This document shows, in pieces, positions 21,496-34,283 of a stretch of 64,000 bases of DNA (within the stretch, counting starts at the first letter, position 1; every line of letters begins with the position of its first letter). Source of the DNA: Oopsacas minuta (Eukaryota > Porifera > Hexactinellida > Lyssacinosida > Leucopsacidae); NCBI GenBank assembly GCA_024704765.1, contig JAKMXF010000011.1, positions 289,863 to 353,862 of the forward strand, in the 5' to 3' direction. A program made the translations under genes and the position numbers. The notes beneath the pieces are model-generated. The model ran no database searches, had not been told where the DNA came from, and saw nothing but the letters and a program-made list of their open reading frames with translations.

Positions 21496-22960
21496 TCATC
21501 CGAATTTGTTCCAAAAGTTAATCTGTGTGTAATTCCTTGGAGGAAATCGGTGAAAGTAACTAAGAACAAGATTGGTCAATCCCTCCTCATTAGCGGAATT
21601 CTTTGTTCTTTTAGATGGCTTATCTCCCGCTAAAAATGTAGCCTGCTTTACTTCAACCAATCCTTGTTCTCGTCTGATTGCGATAATCCATTTCCATATA
21701 TTCGGATGGTGACAACCAATAGTAACATTATAGGCTCTGTGCCATGCTTCGACAGCATTGTTTGTACGAGGTATCCCCTGAGATACAGAGTGATGATGAT
21801 TCCACATCTCAATGGGAAATAATGGTGCTGACTGTGTTCCGCCGGGCACTGTTCGACCTATGTAGGTATTCTCAAAATACAATGCAAGTTCCAGAGAAGC
21901 TGGTATATCCAGTTGTTCTATTACTTGAGGGAAGAGTTCTCGAACTTCAAGTGTAGGCGCAAAAGCAAGTGTAGGAAGCATTCTTAGACGAAGAGCTAAT
22001 TGTTCATCGTTCAAATAGTCTGTTTGGAGTCCTAATTCCTGAATTTCTCGCCTAACATTTTGCGAGAAATGAAAAAACAGCCTTTTACTGTAGTTGTTGG
22101 TCATTCCAGCTGAAAGGCATTGATTGCAGCCTTTGCAAAATCCATAATCATGCTTGTTGGAGATGCTGCAGGACAAACGATTCTGATACGTTCCTATATT
22201 CGAGTGTATGTTGCTTCTGTCTTATTGGGTAATAGTATAAAGAGGAAAGGTAAAGATGGCCATCTTGTAGAGGGTTTGGACCTCTACGTAACGCGTGTAT
22301 TGTATATACTTGAGCGAAAAGTTGAGGCGCTGTTTTGAAAGTTCCATCTGCTAGCCAAATATTCTATGTTGTTAGCATATTACAGTTCTTCTGGGTCCTA
22401 AATATTAGAATTCTGGTTAGTTCAGAACCGGAATCATATAAAAGAAAGTTTTCCTCTTTAGCGGTTATCGTAAACTCATGAGGAATGGCAAGATCATGAA
22501 GACTTTCTGGTTGAACGGGAGCTATATCACGTACCTGTCTTTCTCTACGAATGGTACGCTTCATACTATCAATTTTTGGTAGTTTTGCAGCCGTTGTACC
22601 AGTAATTATTCCCAATTCATCCCCAAGAATATGATGAGTTGTGTCATGTGTTTGACGAGCCTTACGTTTCATTCTATCCTTCACTTCTAAGCAATTGACA
22701 GCCAATATGTCTGGACTATGAAGATGCTCTCCAGTACGCTTTACAATTTCATTTATTTTAGTATGGAGCCTTGCTTTACATATCCTTGTTTTATCGCATT
22801 GCTAGTGTGTAACATGACCAATTGCTCTGTGTGTATATAGATAAAACCACCTCGACAAGTTTCTAACACTCTTTTCGGATAGTTGACGATCTGATCAACC
22901 TCAACTGACTGGTTCTGCATTTGGCTCAGCCATCAAATTAATACCAACAAATATACACTC
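21496..22960 (-). pseudogene. MULE (Mutator-like) transposase with FLYWCH-type N-terminus, broken
   Basis: Minus strand. The C-terminal half (21496-22176) contains YFENTYIGR, APLFPIEMWNHH and IPRTNNAVEAWHRAYN, the hallmark of animal MULE transposases, followed by HPNIWKWI. The N-terminal part (22364-22705) contains AVNCLEVKDRMKRKA, KLPKIDSMKRTIRRERQ and ENFLLYDSG, the linker between a FLYWCH zinc finger and the MULE core in these proteins. The middle, which should carry the catalytic Asp residues, is disrupted or lost between 22176 and 22364. Upstream frames to about 22960 may be remains of the FLYWCH finger. No long inverted repeats found. Confidence 0.78.
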
Positions 22961-23194
22961 CCTGGCGAAAAGTATTGGAACACCATACCACTAATGACAC
23001 ATGTGGCATATGCATATTGCGAGAATATAGTATGTGGATATATCAGAAAAGGGCGATTATGATGATAAAATTAATAATAGAATTAAGTTCACAGATGTTT
23101 GAAACTGTCTTTAGCCTATGCAACTAAAGTAAATGCAGACTTGTGCCATGTGTCAATTGTGGCAGAGTGTTCCAATACTTTTGGCCAGGGAGTA
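22956..23194. mobile_element. Tc1/mariner-type MITE, copy A
   Basis: 239-bp non-coding element with inverted ends CACTCCCTGGCGAAAAGTAT and, inverted, TACTCCCTGGCCAAAAGTAT, flanked by TA. The same element lies in opposite orientation at 42054-42303. The right side runs into a (TA)n tract. Confidence 0.88.
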
Positions 23195-23219
23195 TATATA
23201 TATATATATATATATATAT
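23194..23219. repeat. (TA)n microsatellite
   Basis: About 12 TA units directly abutting the right end of the MITE; it probably expanded from the TA target duplication. Confidence 0.9.
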
Positions 23220-26200
23220 CGTCAAACTGGCTATTTTTAGTCTCGTCTATTTGTTAAGTGTTATGTAGAAACAATCCATTATTATTATGGAATTGTTAGC
23301 TGAAGCACCTTAGATGAACTAATTAATAAGTATTCTTTCAATAAATACAATAATAGAGAACATCCTTGAAGTTCTTTGTTGTCTATGTGTCCATTTCCCC
23401 AACTATCATGTAGTCATTTGTCCATGTAGTCATTTGTCCGTATCCCAATTCTGTTAAATGGATAAATAGAATATTCTTTCCAAGTGTGTAATACGGTAAA
23501 AATGTAATATGAAATGTGATAATTGTCAGCAATGACTGGGGTTAGATAACTGAATTAAGTGGGTGGTTAAAACCTTTTTGAAAATAGTGGTTAACCAGTT
23601 AACAGCTGCAATTATTCTTAAGCACAATCAGTAAAATTTAGGGAATAAAATTGAAAATTAGAATACATAGCATTATACAGGTTCTTTCACTGATTCTTTC
23701 ACCAAAATAAATTGATATTACTCCGAATGTATTTGACAAATCATATACTACTTTAATGATGTTGTTCAGCACTCATTGCCATTTCTATACCATTGAAATG
23801 GACAAGTTAGATAAACAAAGAGTTATGTCCATAGGCGTTGGCAGGGGGGAGCAAAGGGGGCATTCCCCCCTTGCCTACGCCTATGGCAATTTTGTCTCGT
23901 GCATGATTTATGAAACATCCTGTTCATGTGATCGTGATGTGATTGTTACCTACAAACAATTTAAATTTGAGACTAAGGAACTGAAGTATACCTTCTCATT
24001 GATACGTAATTACGGGATTCGAATATATACAATTTCGTACATCTCTAAACGTTAGGAACACTGAAGAAATTTGTGAAAATGAAACTATTCTGTTAAATGA
24101 ATTTATTTTTTCCTACGGTTAATTGGATATAGCGGCGGTTAACCGGCTAACCCATTAACGAATACAGCCCTATATCAGCTCTATACTTCAGGAGTTAAAA
24201 TATACACTTAAATGACCAAAAAAGAAGTTCATAATATAGGCTTCCATTATAGGCGAACCTGACAGTATTTGTTGAAAATTATTTAATTGTTAATTAACAC
24301 GGTAGAATTCAGATATACTATGCAGGGTGTCGGACGTGGGGAAGTTAGAGCGGCCATGGCAGCCTCACATTTTCTGAGCGTGCGAAGATGCAGACCGTAC
24401 AGGCGGGATTTGAATTTATACGGTAAAACCGCAACCACCCTAAGATAGGGTCCTGTTGAAATTTCACTTATCATAAAGGCAAAATATATTAGTATATGGC
24501 TACAGCACAAGTGCCGATGAGCAATAAGCCTTAAGAAAACCCTGCGAGAGTATTAAATTAGAGAGATTGAAACATTCATGGGATGGCCCTTGAACAACAT
24601 AAAATTAAGACTGGAAAAACACAATTATTTTCCCATCAGGGAAACTAAGAAATGCATTGTAGTTAATGCAAAGTCAATAACGTGTGATATTAGCAAATAT
24701 TCTGAAGCTATCACCAAGTTTACCAATATGTGAAGAATCACAAATTCCACATCTAGGAAATATTTTCAGGTCGAAAAGACGTAATGTTATCGCCTAATAG
24801 GCTGTTATTTTGCAAAAGTGCTAAGGGTATAAAAAGCAAAATATCGAGCTTTTCATTTCATGTTCAATTAGAAAATATTCGAAATATAATTTTATATAAA
24901 TATCGTAAAATTGGGTATGTGTTCTAGTCCTTGAGTGACAGCTGAACCCATGGATTGCAATTTAATGTTAACTTCTTATCGAGATAGCTAAACTATAACA
25001 CATACCCAATTTCCCATACCCTGATAATATATTTTGATATGACATCCCGTACCATCGTGACGTAATCTTGAATATACCCATATATGGACATTTTCAAGAT
25101 TGAGCAATTATCATCAGAGATATCACATCAAAAAGTTATATAAGGGCTTGGGAAGTTGGGTATGTATAATAAAATGGCTATACATGGGCATATCCAGGAT
25201 CTATATATTACCATAATTGTAAAGAATATGGAGTTAAAAGTGAATATTGACACAGAAGCGAAAACCATGGTTTCAGCTGTCATTCAAGACTAATCAACTA
25301 TGTAATAACAATTTTGTGATATTTTGTATAAATTCTATTTCGAATATTTCATAATTGAGCTTTGAAGTCAAAACTCAAAATTTGCGTTTTATAGCCTTCC
25401 TATTTTTCCAACAAATCATCCTAGTAGGCGCTAACATGACGTCTTCCGATTCAAAATATTTTCTAAATGTGGCATGTGTGATTCATCACATCATATTTGT
25501 TAAACTTGATGGTAGCTTCAGTATATTTGCTAATATACTGAAGCACGAATTGTTTACTTTGAATTAACTACAATGCACTTCTTATGTATCCCTGGTCCAG
25601 AATATAATTGTAGTTTCCAGTCCATATATTACGTGGTTCACGGATGACCCAATGAATAATTATTCCTGGGATGCACCCTATAATGCAGCAGTCCACTATA
25701 AATATGAAACAAGTCACCTATAGCAATTTTGGGGTAAAAGTCTATTTATAGAGTAAAAAAGCGTCTACAAAACAAAGTAGATACATGTTAATGTGATTTT
25801 AGGACAAATAAAGGAATGAGTATGGAATTATGATTATTGATGCTGCACCATCTCTTCAGTTATTATATCGAAAATATATTCACATTGATAAGCTAACGTA
25901 AACAACATGACTAAAATATGGTGGGAATGAGATGAAATAAAATCATAAAAATACTATATGTTCTAGAATTTAAAAATTCAGATAATAAAAAATTACTTCG
26001 TCACGTTTTATTACCTACCAATGAGATCTTATAGAGAATTTTATCAAGTTATTATTGAATAAATGTATTTTACACCCAGAATAGGTCAAAGTGGTCCAAA
26101 ACTAATGAGTGTTACAAAATATGATACTAATTCACGTAAACAGGGCAGTAGCAACAGCTTTCCATTTGTCAGGTTAACCTATACAAATGTATGAGGCCAC

Positions 26201-27049
26201 CAAAAATTGATCCGGGAAACTTTTTCGATTTGTAATAGCAGACAAAATGATGGTCCATTTGAAACCTGACCAAACAGACAGTCTCCTACAACCATGTAAA
26301 GTGAGGCCGATAAAATGAGGTGATTCTAAACAACGAGTAGAATGCGTTAATTATTCTAGAATCAAACTTAGTATCAATTTGAAACAAGTACTAACATGAA
26401 AAATTACTCTGTTACTGCTGATTTGCCAACTCTGCTCTAGTTACAACGCCACCGACCACATGTTGCTAGTCAATTAAGTAAAGATGGTAGAAGATATAGT
26501 TATAACAAACAAAGTGGCATTAGTCCGCTAACACAAAGGGGGAGGGCAAACATAACTATATTTTTATAATTTTGCAATCAAATAAGCCAATTACCTATAA
26601 TACCTCCATATTCAATCAGAAATATTATGTTTTTCAATCTAGAATTGGTGGTGCTGTATGGTGCTGTCGAATAGATACTTAGCCTCGTACTACTTTGCCC
26701 GGCCGCATTGAGAGCCCGGATTGGGATAGGCGAAAGTGGATCTGAACGGGGCTTCCAAAATGCCCTACACCTCTAACTCCTTAATTAAAGACAGCATTAA
26801 AACTGAAATTTTATGAATAGAAAGTTGCAACTTGCTGAAACACTGGTAGCAACATTTGATAAGAACGAAATAATGTATAAACATGCCATTTCCAGTCAAT
26901 TATTATCTTCAAACCATATATGTCATTTCAACAACATGTGATAATTGAAGACTAATCTATTAAGTACAAGGTTTAAAACTGATGGCACTACGCCCGATCA
27001 TCCCAAATTTGCTATTATGCAATCAATCAAACAAACAAAAAATACTTAC
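23220..27049. other. OGDH intron, no genes recognised
   Basis: 3.8 kb without a supportable gene. It contains a G/C palindrome at 23832-23890 (cataggcgttggcagg...cctacgcctatgg), which looks like a folded-back hAT/MITE end, and gggtatgtg/catacccaa words at about 24910-25165 that recur near 44400 and 50930. A small hairpin (gcttcagtatat, 6-bp loop, exact complement) is at 25517-25546. Confidence 0.4.
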
Positions 27050-27305
27050 TTCGAACTTCGTTGTCAATATGTATATATTCAATTCCGATATTGTTGCAAT
27101 AAATATTTTTTAGTCTGAAGACAATTTCTTTCAATGTTAAAGCGCTATCTTCACCACCAATATATGTGTTTCCAGGAAGATAAAAAGAACGATCAAGATC
27201 ATGATCAGTAAATCCATAATAATGTAATTCAAGTTCTGGAAGGTTGGGTTGGAAAGGCTGTTGAAGGCGTAGTGGATCAAGATTAGAAACAAAGTGACCA
27301 GAAGA
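27050..27305 (-). CDS. OGDH: 2-oxoglutarate dehydrogenase E1 component, exon (second in window)
   Basis: 256-bp exon. The acceptor is GTTTTAG before TCTTCTGG and the donor TTCGAA followed by GTAAGTATT. The translation begins SSGHFVSNLDPLRLQQ, continues LELHYYGFTDHDLDRSF and YLPGNTYIGGEDSALTL, and ends IGIEYIHIDNEVR. This is the RGHHIAKLDPL, DLDREFFLPTTTFIGG and HIGVEFMFIND region of OGDH E1. The incoming phase is 0, matching the exon at 52849-52992; the outgoing phase is 1, matching 10164-10260. No stop codons. The gene product acts in the mitochondrial matrix TCA-cycle complex. Confidence 0.9.
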
Positions 27306-27469
27306 CTAAAACAATCAAAGCACAAACATTTAAGAATTTCAACGAGATTAATTATTCACGAATATTTTAAACTGAACTTCATTCATATGCAAACGAAATG
27401 AAAATCACAAAAAATACCAATGGAACTACGTATTGGTAAATAAGTATTCTGAAAGATAAATATAAAATC

Positions 27470-27745
27470 TGTTTAATACAGCTATTAATGAAGATGTATT
27501 ACGTATAATACGTATCATACGTTCAACGTAACTTCTATTAAGCAAATTTATACAACATATGCATGAAAACAGTAGTTCTCGAATTATTAACAAGAAATCT
27601 CAGCATAGTTGATCAATATATACAATACTTGAGAAGAAAGTGATGTCTAAATGTCAAATGTCAAAATTTTCTATTCTGAGATTAACCCAGACGTATAATC
27701 GGTTCAAATAGATCATGTCAGAGCCTACTATACATAAGACCATAT
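27470..27745 (+). repeat. Dispersed repeat with attacgtataatacgta palindrome, copy A
   Basis: Matches about 55568-55850 over some 280 bp (taatgaagatgtattacgta..., aaatctcagcatagttga, gagattaacccagacgt). A partial third match starts near 33490 (catgaaaacagtagttct). The core is a palindrome of acgtataatacgt. No clear coding content. Confidence 0.7.
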
Positions 27746-27949
27746 TCTAAGGAATATATTCGTTATCAGGTATTTGGGTAATGCATCGGCTTGTTAAAAA
27801 CTTTTTCGTTGTTATCAACTCATAATTGGTAATTATTACATATTAATTTTTACTAACCCAGAAATGGTAAATATTCTACTGAATATATTTTACTGAGGGA
27901 TACGTAATGTATTTGTGCACTTTCAGTGCCCAGTGGCTGTTCTACCCCT

Positions 27950-29320
27950 GGTTGTAGAATCAACTATGACAATTAGGAGCAATACAGGCATGTAAATGCA
28001 AAGAAACAGGATATACACAGACACTCTTGGCTCAGGGCTCTACTCCGGAAAGACATTGGTGATAGCAAGATAGTCTACCTGTGTTCCAAGCTTTCAGGTA
28101 GGGAAACATTGAGCATACACATAGACAAATGGCCCCATGAAGATGGCATTTATCGAAGAGACCCTCGGCTGAAAGAAGGTGCGTACAGTCTATTCTAGCT
28201 GGATGCCAGTTTACTATACCACACAGTCTACCACTAAGCGTATGAGCTCAGTCTCATGTCAACCAGAAGAGAAGGAAAATTGCTGATTAGCAGTTCCCAG
28301 GATATAAAGCTAAGATACAATTCCTAAAGAATTCGCAATACAAGCCAAAAATAATCCAGAACCAAGTCATTGACTCAGTAGCAGTGTATATCCGAAAAGA
28401 AAAACTTGAAGCCTGCTATTTGGCAACAACTTCTATACACTCATGGCTGATGAAGGTATAGACCCTAATAACGTTCAAAAGATTCCATAAGTATGCTGAG
28501 GTTACTTAACGATAACGAAATCAAAGAATTTTCTTTGATTTGGTGTATCTTGAGAGGCCAAATGGGGAAACAATAGCTGATGCAATTATCGAAAGCCTCA
28601 AACATAACCACATCGATACACTAAAACATGGGGTCAAAGTTATGATGGTTCCGGCCTGCATGTATTCAGATAAATGTGGGGTATAAGCCAGGACAAGACA
28701 AGTATCCCCATGTACTGTGTATGTACATGGCAACAGTCATGTACTCAATCTAAGCATCGCCAGTGGATGTAAACTGCCTGTCACCAGGAACATGATTGGT
28801 CCTACTAACAGTTTTTTCCTATTCTTCGATAAGTCTCCCAAAGCAGCTATTTCTTCAAAGAATAGTTAAGATTTTAGTACCTACATGGTATGGTACAGCA
28901 AGGTGGGTGGAGCGGTATACTTGTTTTGATACCTTCCATACTATGTATGCGTCATTATGTAAATGTCTGACGCAATACTGGATCCATCTAGCTATCCACA
29001 AATTTATGAGGATACTTGGAGTGGTAATTGAAACAAAGACACAAGATCTAAGGCACGAGGGCTTTAGTCCAATCTGAAGACATCAGCTACTATTATCGCA
29101 TGAAATTGCGAAGAATGTCGGAGATCATCAAGCACATTGCTTCCAAGCTGCAGAAGAGAGACCGGGATATCTATCAGGCATATGGCATGATCAACCTGGT
29201 AAAAGATCGAATCACTAGTTTGAGGCAAGAAGTTTAATCTTAGACGGTCGAAAATCGATCTACAGCTATCCTGCCACATAGTAGGTGTAATATTGTGCAG
29301 TTGTACCAAAGTTGTTTAGA
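27950..29320 (+). pseudogene. hAT transposase remnant of the ZMYM1-like (DUF4371) type
   Basis: Plus-strand frames preserve blocks in the right order for this family: QNQVIDSVAVYIRKE (about 28360), FFDLVYLERPNGETIADAII (about 28533), GVQARTRQVSPCTVYVHGNS with HVLNLSI (about 28677-28767, the first needing one stop read through), WYGTARWVERYTCFDTF (about 28890) and IYQAYGMINLVKDRITSLRQ (about 29170). Stops and frameshifts separate all of them, so it is dead. A hAT-like right end lies at 29581-29603. It is related in type to the element beginning at 63259. Confidence 0.72.
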
Positions 29321-29580
29321 TATTTAGGTGTTAGATAACATGATAATTTTGTTACATAATTCTATCTATACAATTTAGTGAATACAAATTTAGTCTGCTA
29401 ATAAATTCGTCATCTTGAGGCTTCCGGGATTTCGTATGGAAACTAGTTGAAAAGAATTGTGAAAATTGGATAGCATTCTGTAAATAAGATTCCAATAAGC
29501 TCGGCGCTTATTAACAAAATCGAATTATAAATAACAAATTCCATTTTGAAATAGGTGATCAGGGGGTGTTTGAACAAACA

Positions 29581-29603
29581 AATCTCCCCTGGATACGCCA
29601 CTG
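29581..29603 (-). repeat. hAT-type right terminal repeat
   Basis: On the minus strand it reads CAGTGGCGTATCCAGGGGAG, nearly the same start as CAGTGGCGTAGCC at 63259. It probably closes the hAT remnant to its left. The left end and the 8-bp duplication were not found. Confidence 0.6.
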
Positions 29604-30198
29604 ACCTAACTTCATAGCAGGATGGGAGAAAATAAACCATTAACTATAGAAAGTATTTACGAACTATTTCAAAATGGACCCCTCTTTTGAGATTCAAGGA
29701 CCGCCTATGCGTCAGGGTATCATTGTTCGTCTTTTCCTCATTTTGATACTTTAGCGAAATTGCATTCGTCAATTGGACTCGAAAGTGAATTTTCTTATTC
29801 CTAGACATAGTGATTTTGGAACATATTAGAGTGAAAATTCATTCTCAACAATTCAATGAATATTAAGTGTTAGTGGGTTAGACATTAGTGAATGATATTA
29901 TTCCAACCTATATTGGTATTCCAGTGGAATTTTAATTCGATTATTGGATGAAAAGAATGATATTTTCTAGAATTGAAATTACAAAGTATATAGAATATTT
30001 ACTAAAAAATCATGGGTTACAAAATATTTTTATCAAACGACTTAATGAATTTGTTGGGACTTCGACTGAAATTACTCAAAGTTGCTTCTAAATGGCTCCT
30101 GAACATAAGCATTGAGGGTCGCAATCACTTTTCACTATCAATAACCTATATAATGATCACTTGATGAGAGTACCTTGGACTAAGACAACAAGAGTTTT

Positions 30199-30783
30199 CA
30201 GGGTTGCAGTGGGTAAAGAATTTCAATTCTCATTCCCAGAGGATTTCTGTAGGAATTCTTATAGGTTTTCCCATAGGGGGATTCTCATGGATATTCCAAT
30301 TTAGGAAATGGCAAGGTTGCAACCGAATAGTTCAAAATTTATTTTAACCCAAAGTATTCTTCAAATAGGTCAATATGGGCTGGCTCCCAAATATTAGTGT
30401 TCAGAATTCGGTTAGCAAACAAATACATTCGGTTGAGCAATATATTCCATACTTACCAAGCCTCAAGTAACCTCTGGATAATCCCTGATATACAAGAAAT
30501 CCATGGACTTATTCCAAAATACAGGGAAAATATAATAAGGGATTGGAAAGTATGACATTTGAGATAATAAATTTAGTAAACAGATTATTCGGTTGATCAG
30601 CTATTTGTCGGAACAACAATTTGGTAGGAGCGGTTTCAAACTTGGGGATCCATTTTAATGGCAAGACTGAAAAAAAGAAATCATCCAATTCAAGAGAATA
30701 CACCTGCTATAGGTTCTCCCATATGGATTTTCCATAGGTTTACCCACAACAAGCAAACGATTCCCATATCCATAGCAACCCTG
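30199..30783. mobile_element. Possible hAT-like MITE
   Basis: The ends read CAGGGTTGCAGTGGG (30199) and, inverted, CAGGGTTGCTATGG (ending 30783). The interior contains further imperfect inverted matches (tcccatagggggattctcatgg and its partner). No target duplication could be identified, so the boundaries are tentative. Confidence 0.45.
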
Positions 30784-33118
30784 ACAATTTGTGTGCTCTA
30801 CTCTACCCAACCGTTTTCCTCTGAAGCAGACATACAGTAGGTCTCGTTAATCGGAACACGGTTAAGGACTAACTCATGATCAGGAGTACGAATTTTGCCT
30901 AGTGTAGATATTCACGAGAGTCTACTGCAAGGGTGCTCAAACAGTGGCCCGCGAGGCCATTCGCTTTCGCCTGCGGATAATTTTCTTGATTTCATTATTC
31001 ATTATTCATATATATATATATATACACAGTAGATTAACGTGCCTCAATAGTCAGATAATAATTGTTATTTCTAAATACCATATAGAAATTATTATAGAAC
31101 TCAACAAATGCATCAGTACTCCTAGTATAAATACAGTATTTGGTAACTATAGTTTGAATGTACAAATTCCATCAATTATTAGAGCTTCACAAGTATAACG
31201 TAGGTCGTAGGATATTGATTTATTAATGAAACCCTACCCAATCGCTAATAATGTAATTTATCAAAGATAATCATAATTCATTTTACACGAATTTACGAAG
31301 TAATTATCAAAACCTCTCCAATATCCTTTCGCAATTGTAAAATATAAAATGTTAACATACTCAAATCTCGGTAGAAACAAATCAACTGAAGTATATTGCT
31401 TCTATTCTGGCTGTGCAATATTTATTTTATCGAATTTTCTCATTAAAGGAAAGGGAAATTGATAGCTCGATCGCTGCTAATGTTGTAATGAAATTTGAAG
31501 TATAAATAAACAAGAAAGGCCTATTTATATATTGATGATTTTGGCGTGGAATAGTACAAAAATAGCACAATAAATGTAAGTCTAAATGTGGCGTCCTAGA
31601 TATACTTTCCCTATATATACCATATGTTTGCTAGATATTGGCCATAACATAAATGTTATCTAGTTATAGGTGAATATTAGCAGTGCATCCAGGGTCAGCA
31701 CTATAACTCTGGAACCTGAGAACTTTATTAGTACAACTTTTTGATATTTTAATGAAACATTCTTGGTTCAATTGGAGTTAATTCTAGATTCTGCGAAGCG
31801 ATATTTATCATTTGACAGAGCTTGAAAAATGGCGCATTTCACAATATATGCCCATTTTAGCCAATCAGATGAAGTCATTTCGACATGGGACTCGTCGGAT
31901 GACATAGCTTGTGTTAATTATTAGCTAACAATAATACATTTATTCGGGCCAAAAGCGCCAATTTTGTTATTATCATGAATAATATTATTGCCTATCAAAT
32001 TTATGGACTTCAAGTAATCCATTGTTTCAAATAGTAGTACGGCTCTATAAAACGAAGGTCACGGCTATGGTTATCAATTTTGCTCTAGCTCTTATAGATT
32101 ATTACTTAGCTGACAGAGATCAGAAAGTAGGATTAATTTAATTCTCTCAAATTCTAATGCGGTTACAATAATTATTCCACAAGGCTCTATTATAGGTCTA
32201 CCCTTTACAATTATTTTTGTAAATGATATAATCTTTGTAGTGTAGGCATATTTGCAACCTCTCGCGAATGTTTTTTTGGAATGAATTGTTGTCCTTTTGA
32301 AGAGCTTATGCCATGCTGAACTAAACAAATATGTTCACAAATTTTCATTTTTGTGAAATATACGGATAGAGATGGCAGAGAGGTAGTACACAATTTGTGG
32401 CTCGGGTAGAGATATTGACCCGGTTGTTGAATGTGCACATGTGCTGATCCCAGTCAAAGCCATCTTCCCTACCAGAGGACACAGTGAACCACAGTTTTAC
32501 TCTTTAGACATTGGGGAATGAACGAATATCTAAGAATATTTCGCAATTTTGATTGTGCTACCTAGAGTGGCACAAATCTGCTTGCACATGAAATGACTTT
32601 TAGAGATATCAGTACCTTTGCATATTCAAGAAACGGGTCCATTATCTCTACCGGTGCCACAAATTGTACCTGCCCTTCTGCCTTATCCCTCTTTATAATT
32701 GCCCAAAATATTTTTTTCAGTTTCCTCATAACATAAGTTTCCACAAGGGTATATATCACTCCCTTCTTCCAAAGATTTCGCAAAATCCTAATTTTGCTTC
32801 ATTTCCGCTCACACTTTTGTTCATAAAACGAGAATTTTTTGCAGGTGATCCACCTATATATCATCGTGGATACAGATTTTAAGTAATTTTCAAACTATTG
32901 CACCATATTCTAAAATGTATGAATCACTGTAATAATGTAACCAATTTGTGTATCGATATGCTCAAATCAAAATGAACGCTAATTCCAATGCCAAAAACTC
33001 ATATATCAAACAATCAAATCCATTGGTACGAATTTTGTTTACGTATCCATGGAAATTGTTAAATCTGATGAAGTCGTTGGGATCATTGTGGGTAACAAGA
33101 CGAGTTGATTCCATGTAC

Positions 33119-33164
33119 TTGTTAAGAGATACTCTCTTATAGGAATAAGAGTATCTCTTAACAA
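33119..33164. repeat. Strong hairpin (19-bp near-perfect inverted repeat)
   Basis: ttgttaagagatactctct is followed by a short AT-rich centre and then taagagtatctcttaacaa. The outer 16 bp pair exactly. Function unknown; it could be a fold-back end of a small element. Confidence 0.8.
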
Positions 33165-34113
33165 TTTCTTTCATTTTACCTCACTTTGTTGTTTCTGTTC
33201 AGTTTAGGGTGGTGTTCAGACCATTGAAGCTGCAAGAGAGATGTGATAGATACGTTACCGTGTAGTGAAGCCTACCACTGCTCACGATTTTGAATATTCT
33301 CAGGCTGAGAGCCCTAATACATATAATTGTAAATGATAATTATTGGATTATTCCATTGAATTTATAGAGCTTTATCAAAGATACGGTGAGCCAGTGGAGG
33401 TAGGCTAAAGAGACCCATTCGGTAGCTGAGCTGTAGGTTACTGTATGCTGAATTAGGCCGTATTAGTATTTATTCATTCTCATTAATTACATGAAAACAG
33501 TAGTTCTATGGTTTTTTATGAGAAATACCAGCATTAATCAATGAATTATTTAATGTCTGATCCTTTTTAAATTATGTGAAATTGTCATATGTATTTAACC
33601 GTAAGTATATTTTATGACATATTAGTTGAGTAAACGACCAGTGGCATCATCTCGCCTTTGAAATAGTTTTGACTGCATATGTTCTTATGTTTACGACAAT
33701 TTTCCTATATTTATTACCTAGCCACAGCTAGCTAACTAATTGTAAAGACTGCGCAAATTTAAATGAATATTTATTTATAGCACAAAGCTACGGAGTCGAA
33801 GTATGTTAGAGCAATTCTGATCTGATATATCCCAAATTATTACACAAAAATATTAGGGGCAATCCCCGATCCTCTTGGGTAATTATCATATGAATTTATA
33901 TGTACTTGCCTAGGAATTTGGTATTGAAATTTGGAAGTTAATGTAATTTCAAAATTAATTTTGAAACTGAAATTGGGATTTTTGTTTATTTGTACTAAAT
34001 AGTAAATACCCCATAACTATTTTTGGTTAATATTTCTCCGACTTGTGGCAGAGTGGCCACTTCACTGGAATATTAAATCCCACAACTGATACATTGTAAA
34101 TTCTTTTGCGTAT

Positions 34114-34256
34114 TGTGACGACTAGCAAAGTACTAGAACAACCATAACAGATTAACATTTAGTCTAGTATAGTAGATTACTCGCAGTTTTATTCAGTCAT
34201 AGTTTGACTTATTTGTATTTCTATTATAGCTAATATATTTCCAAGCTTGTATCACA
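34114..34256 (+). repeat. 5' LTR (143 bp)
   Basis: Begins TGTGACGACTAGC and ends CTTGTATCACA. It is preceded by target duplication GTAT. Very short for an LTR. Confidence 0.95.
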
Positions 34257-34283
34257 TAAATACAAATAGTCACGCTTTCCAGA

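Larger units (their letters stand above)
29604..34113. other. OGDH intron, no genes recognised
   Basis: 4.5 kb with no supportable gene. It contains a possible MITE (30199-30783), a hAT-like word GTGCTCAAACAGTGGCCCGC near 30933, a (TA)n run near 31005-31025 and a strong hairpin at 33119-33164. Short frames in the 32.1-33.2 kb region have no features I recognise. Confidence 0.4.
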
